DNA of 54,153 bases, from assembly GCA_964527995.1 (NCBI GenBank), contig CAZGRP010000028.1:1-54153 (forward strand). The letters run 5' to 3'. Each line of letters starts with the position of its first letter. The first letter of the stretch is position 1. The notes below the pieces were generated by a model that saw nothing but the letters and a program-made list of their open reading frames with translations, was not told where the DNA came from and did no database searches. Source of the DNA: CAZGRP01 sp964527995 (GTDB lineage: Bacteria > Zhuqueibacterota > Zhuqueibacteria > Oceanimicrobiales > CAZGRP01). Of the stretch, positions 52,869 through 54,153 are shown one piece after another. Both the position numbers and the translations under genes were made by a program.

Positions 52869-53336
52869 TTACAGGTTTCCGAAAAGATCCACCATCTCGA
52901 TGGCCGACTGGGCGGCGTCCCAACCTTTGTTGCCTGCCTTGGTTCCGGCACGCTCCAGGGCCTGCTCCAGCGTATCAGCCGTGATTACACCGTAGGCAGT
53001 TGGCACCCCCGTGCTGAGAGCGACCTGGCCGATACCCTTGGTAGTTTCGGCAGCGATGTAGTCGAAGTGGGGCGTGTGACCGCGAATCAACGCCCCCAGG
53101 CAAATGACCGCATCGTAGCTGCCCGCCTTGGCGAGCCGAAGAGCTGCCACCGGGATCTCGAACGACCCCGGCACCCAAACGACGGCGACATCCTTTTCCG
53201 TATCCGCCCCATGGCGCCTCAGACAGTCGAGGGCGCCCTCGAGAAGCTGCCTCGACACCAACTCATTGAAGCGGCTCACCACGATGGCAAACCTGCGCCC
53301 CTGAGCCTCCAGACGCCCTTCCAGCGTGTTCGGCAT
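52869..53336 (-). CDS. ribH: 6,7-dimethyl-8-ribityllumazine synthase
   Basis: 155 residues. FAIVVSRFNELVSRQLLEGA binds the pyrimidine substrate, VWVPGSFEIPVAA is the central motif, and CLGALIRGHTPHFDYIA holds the catalytic His. It condenses dihydroxybutanone phosphate with the ribitylaminouracil in riboflavin synthesis. It follows ribBA by 20 bp, the common ribBA-ribH order. Confidence 0.98.
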   Translation of the reverse strand: MPNTLEGRLEAQGRRFAIVVSRFNELVSRQLLEGALDCLRRHGADTEKDVAVVWVPGSFEIPVAALRLAKAGSYDAVICLGALIRGHTPHFDYIAAETTKGIGQVALSTGVPTAYGVITADTLEQALERAGTKAGNKGWDAAQSAIEMVDLFGNL

Positions 53337-53356
53337 GGGATCTCCTCGCTCTAAAG

Positions 53357-54153
53357 TCAGTCGTCCTTTCGATCTTCATCCATCAACCTGGCGACCGAGG
53401 CGTCATCCAGGATCAGATGCCCAAGCTTATCGCGCTTGGTCTCGAGATAGCGCGCGTTCACTTCGTTCGGCGGAACTTCGATGGGCACGCGCTCGATCAG
53501 CTTCAGCCCGTAAGCCTCCAGTCCGACGATCTTCTTGGGGTTGTTCGTCATCAGGCGGATCTTGCGCACCCCGAGGTCGTAGAGAATCTGAGCACCGATG
53601 CCGTAGTGACGCAGATCGGGCTTGAACCCCAGGGCCAGGTTGGCCTCGACCGTATCCTTGCCTTCGTCCTGGAGGCGGTAGGCACGGATCTTGTTGACCA
53701 GACCGATGCCCCTGCCCTCCTGCCTCATGTAGAGGAGGACCCCTCGGCCCTCCCTTTCGATCATGCGCAGAGCGGTGGCCAGCTGGTCGCCACAGTCACA
53801 ACGCAGCGAGCCAAACACGTCTCCGGTCAGGCACTGCGAGTGCACGCGCACCAGCACCGGCTCGCCGGTATCGACGTCTCCTTTCACCACAGCCAGGTGG
53901 TGATGCTCATCCACAGCGCTTTCGTACAGGTGCAAGACGAAGGTGCCATACTTGCTGGGGAAACGAGTCGTCACCAGGCGTTGCACCAGCTTCTCGTTGC
54001 GGCGCCGGTATTCGATCAGGTCCTGGATGGTGATGATCTTCAGGCCGAATTCCCGGGCGATCTCCATGAGGCGCGGCACCCGTGCCATGGATCCGTCGTC
54101 GTCCATGATTTCGCACAGCACGCCCGCCGGGTAAAGGCCTGCCAGGCGTGCCA
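53357..54153 (-). CDS. ribBA: Bifunctional DHBP synthase / GTP cyclohydrolase II RibBA, C-terminal part (cut by window edge)
   Basis: The frame is open to the right edge, so the N-terminal RibB portion lies outside. What remains begins at the end of the DHBP synthase domain (LAGLYPAGVLCEIMDDDGSM), then the linker and a complete GTP cyclohydrolase II domain. The latter shows VRVHSQCLTGDVFGSLRCDC with the Zn-binding Cys residues, MRQEGRGIGLVNKIRAY and LMTNNPKKIVGLEAYGL. It starts riboflavin synthesis from GTP and ribulose 5-phosphate and is upstream of ribH. Confidence 0.96.
   Translation of the reverse strand, partial: ARLAGLYPAGVLCEIMDDDGSMARVPRLMEIAREFGLKIITIQDLIEYRRRNEKLVQRLVTTRFPSKYGTFVLHLYESAVDEHHHLAVVKGDVDTGEPVLVRVHSQCLTGDVFGSLRCDCGDQLATALRMIEREGRGVLLYMRQEGRGIGLVNKIRAYRLQDEGKDTVEANLALGFKPDLRHYGIGAQILYDLGVRKIRLMTNNPKKIVGLEAYGLKLIERVPIEVPPNEVNARYLETKRDKLGHLILDDASVARLMDEDRKDD

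Noticed and set aside
50520..53354. 944-residue open frame on the plus strand
   Set aside because: It lies opposite the PorZ-like gene and ribH, both with clear domains. Long antisense frames are expected at this GC content and repeat structure.

Overview
The window is a gene-dense (about 60% GC) piece of a bacterial chromosome or metagenome-assembled contig, almost entirely read on the minus strand. It suggests a flagellated, Gram-negative-type bacterium of the FCB superphylum or one of its candidate phyla (Zixibacteria-, KSB1-, Latescibacteria- or Gemmatimonadota-like). The reasons are two lipoproteins, a TolB-like propeller, a CpoB/YbgF-like TPR protein, a PorZ-like propeller with a type IX-style C-terminal domain, and a DUF4296-like lipoprotein. 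This placement is inference; no rRNA or tRNA gene is present.

Layout, left to right (transcription runs right to left). (1) 1-8650: flagellar basal-body and export operon flgB-flgC-hypothetical-fliE-fliF-fliG-fliH-fliI-fliJ-motE-fliK; fliK runs off the left edge. Two 100-N scaffold gaps sit in motE and fliG. Each is flanked by the same 55-bp sequence on both sides, so both are assembly artefacts and both genes read through when the repeat is collapsed. (2) 9088-11976: a sigma-54 activator, a cytoplasmic PAS histidine kinase and a small CxCG protein, the likely flagellar regulators. (3) 12458-17058: coaX, birA, methylmalonyl-CoA mutase large subunit, xerD-type recombinase and a conserved-looking hypothetical; then cspA with a textbook sigma-70 promoter and terminator. 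(4) 17564-24783: rpe, an orphan PASTA protein, rsmB, fmt, def, yajC, tgt, radA. The order resembles the Firmicutes def-fmt-rsmB-prpC-prkC-rsgA-rpe locus with the kinase gone. (5) 25090-31184: one plus-strand lipoprotein gene, then carB, carA and a TPR/TolB-like lipoprotein. (6) 31542-31942: a plus-strand unit with a perfect -24/-12 promoter, one or two tiny ORFs for very basic peptides, and a strong bidirectional terminator. (7) 31972-41702: an overlapping his operon (hisIE, F, A, H, B, C, D, short-form hisG and hisZ) headed by purL with its own promoter. (8) 41920-54153: metallophosphoesterase, Yip1-like membrane protein, dnaE, CpoB-like TPR protein, recN, PorZ-like propeller, ribH and partial ribBA.

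The most notable signal is regulatory. Exactly three sites match the full sigma-54 consensus TGGCAC-N5-TTGCA, all in intergenic DNA: upstream of flgB (8754-8769), upstream of the CxCG/kinase/activator operon (12064-12079), and upstream of the small plus-strand unit beside the his operon (31542-31557). Together with the adjacent kinase/activator pair they suggest a self-amplifying flagellar sigma-54 circuit that also controls an undescribed small peptide or small RNA.
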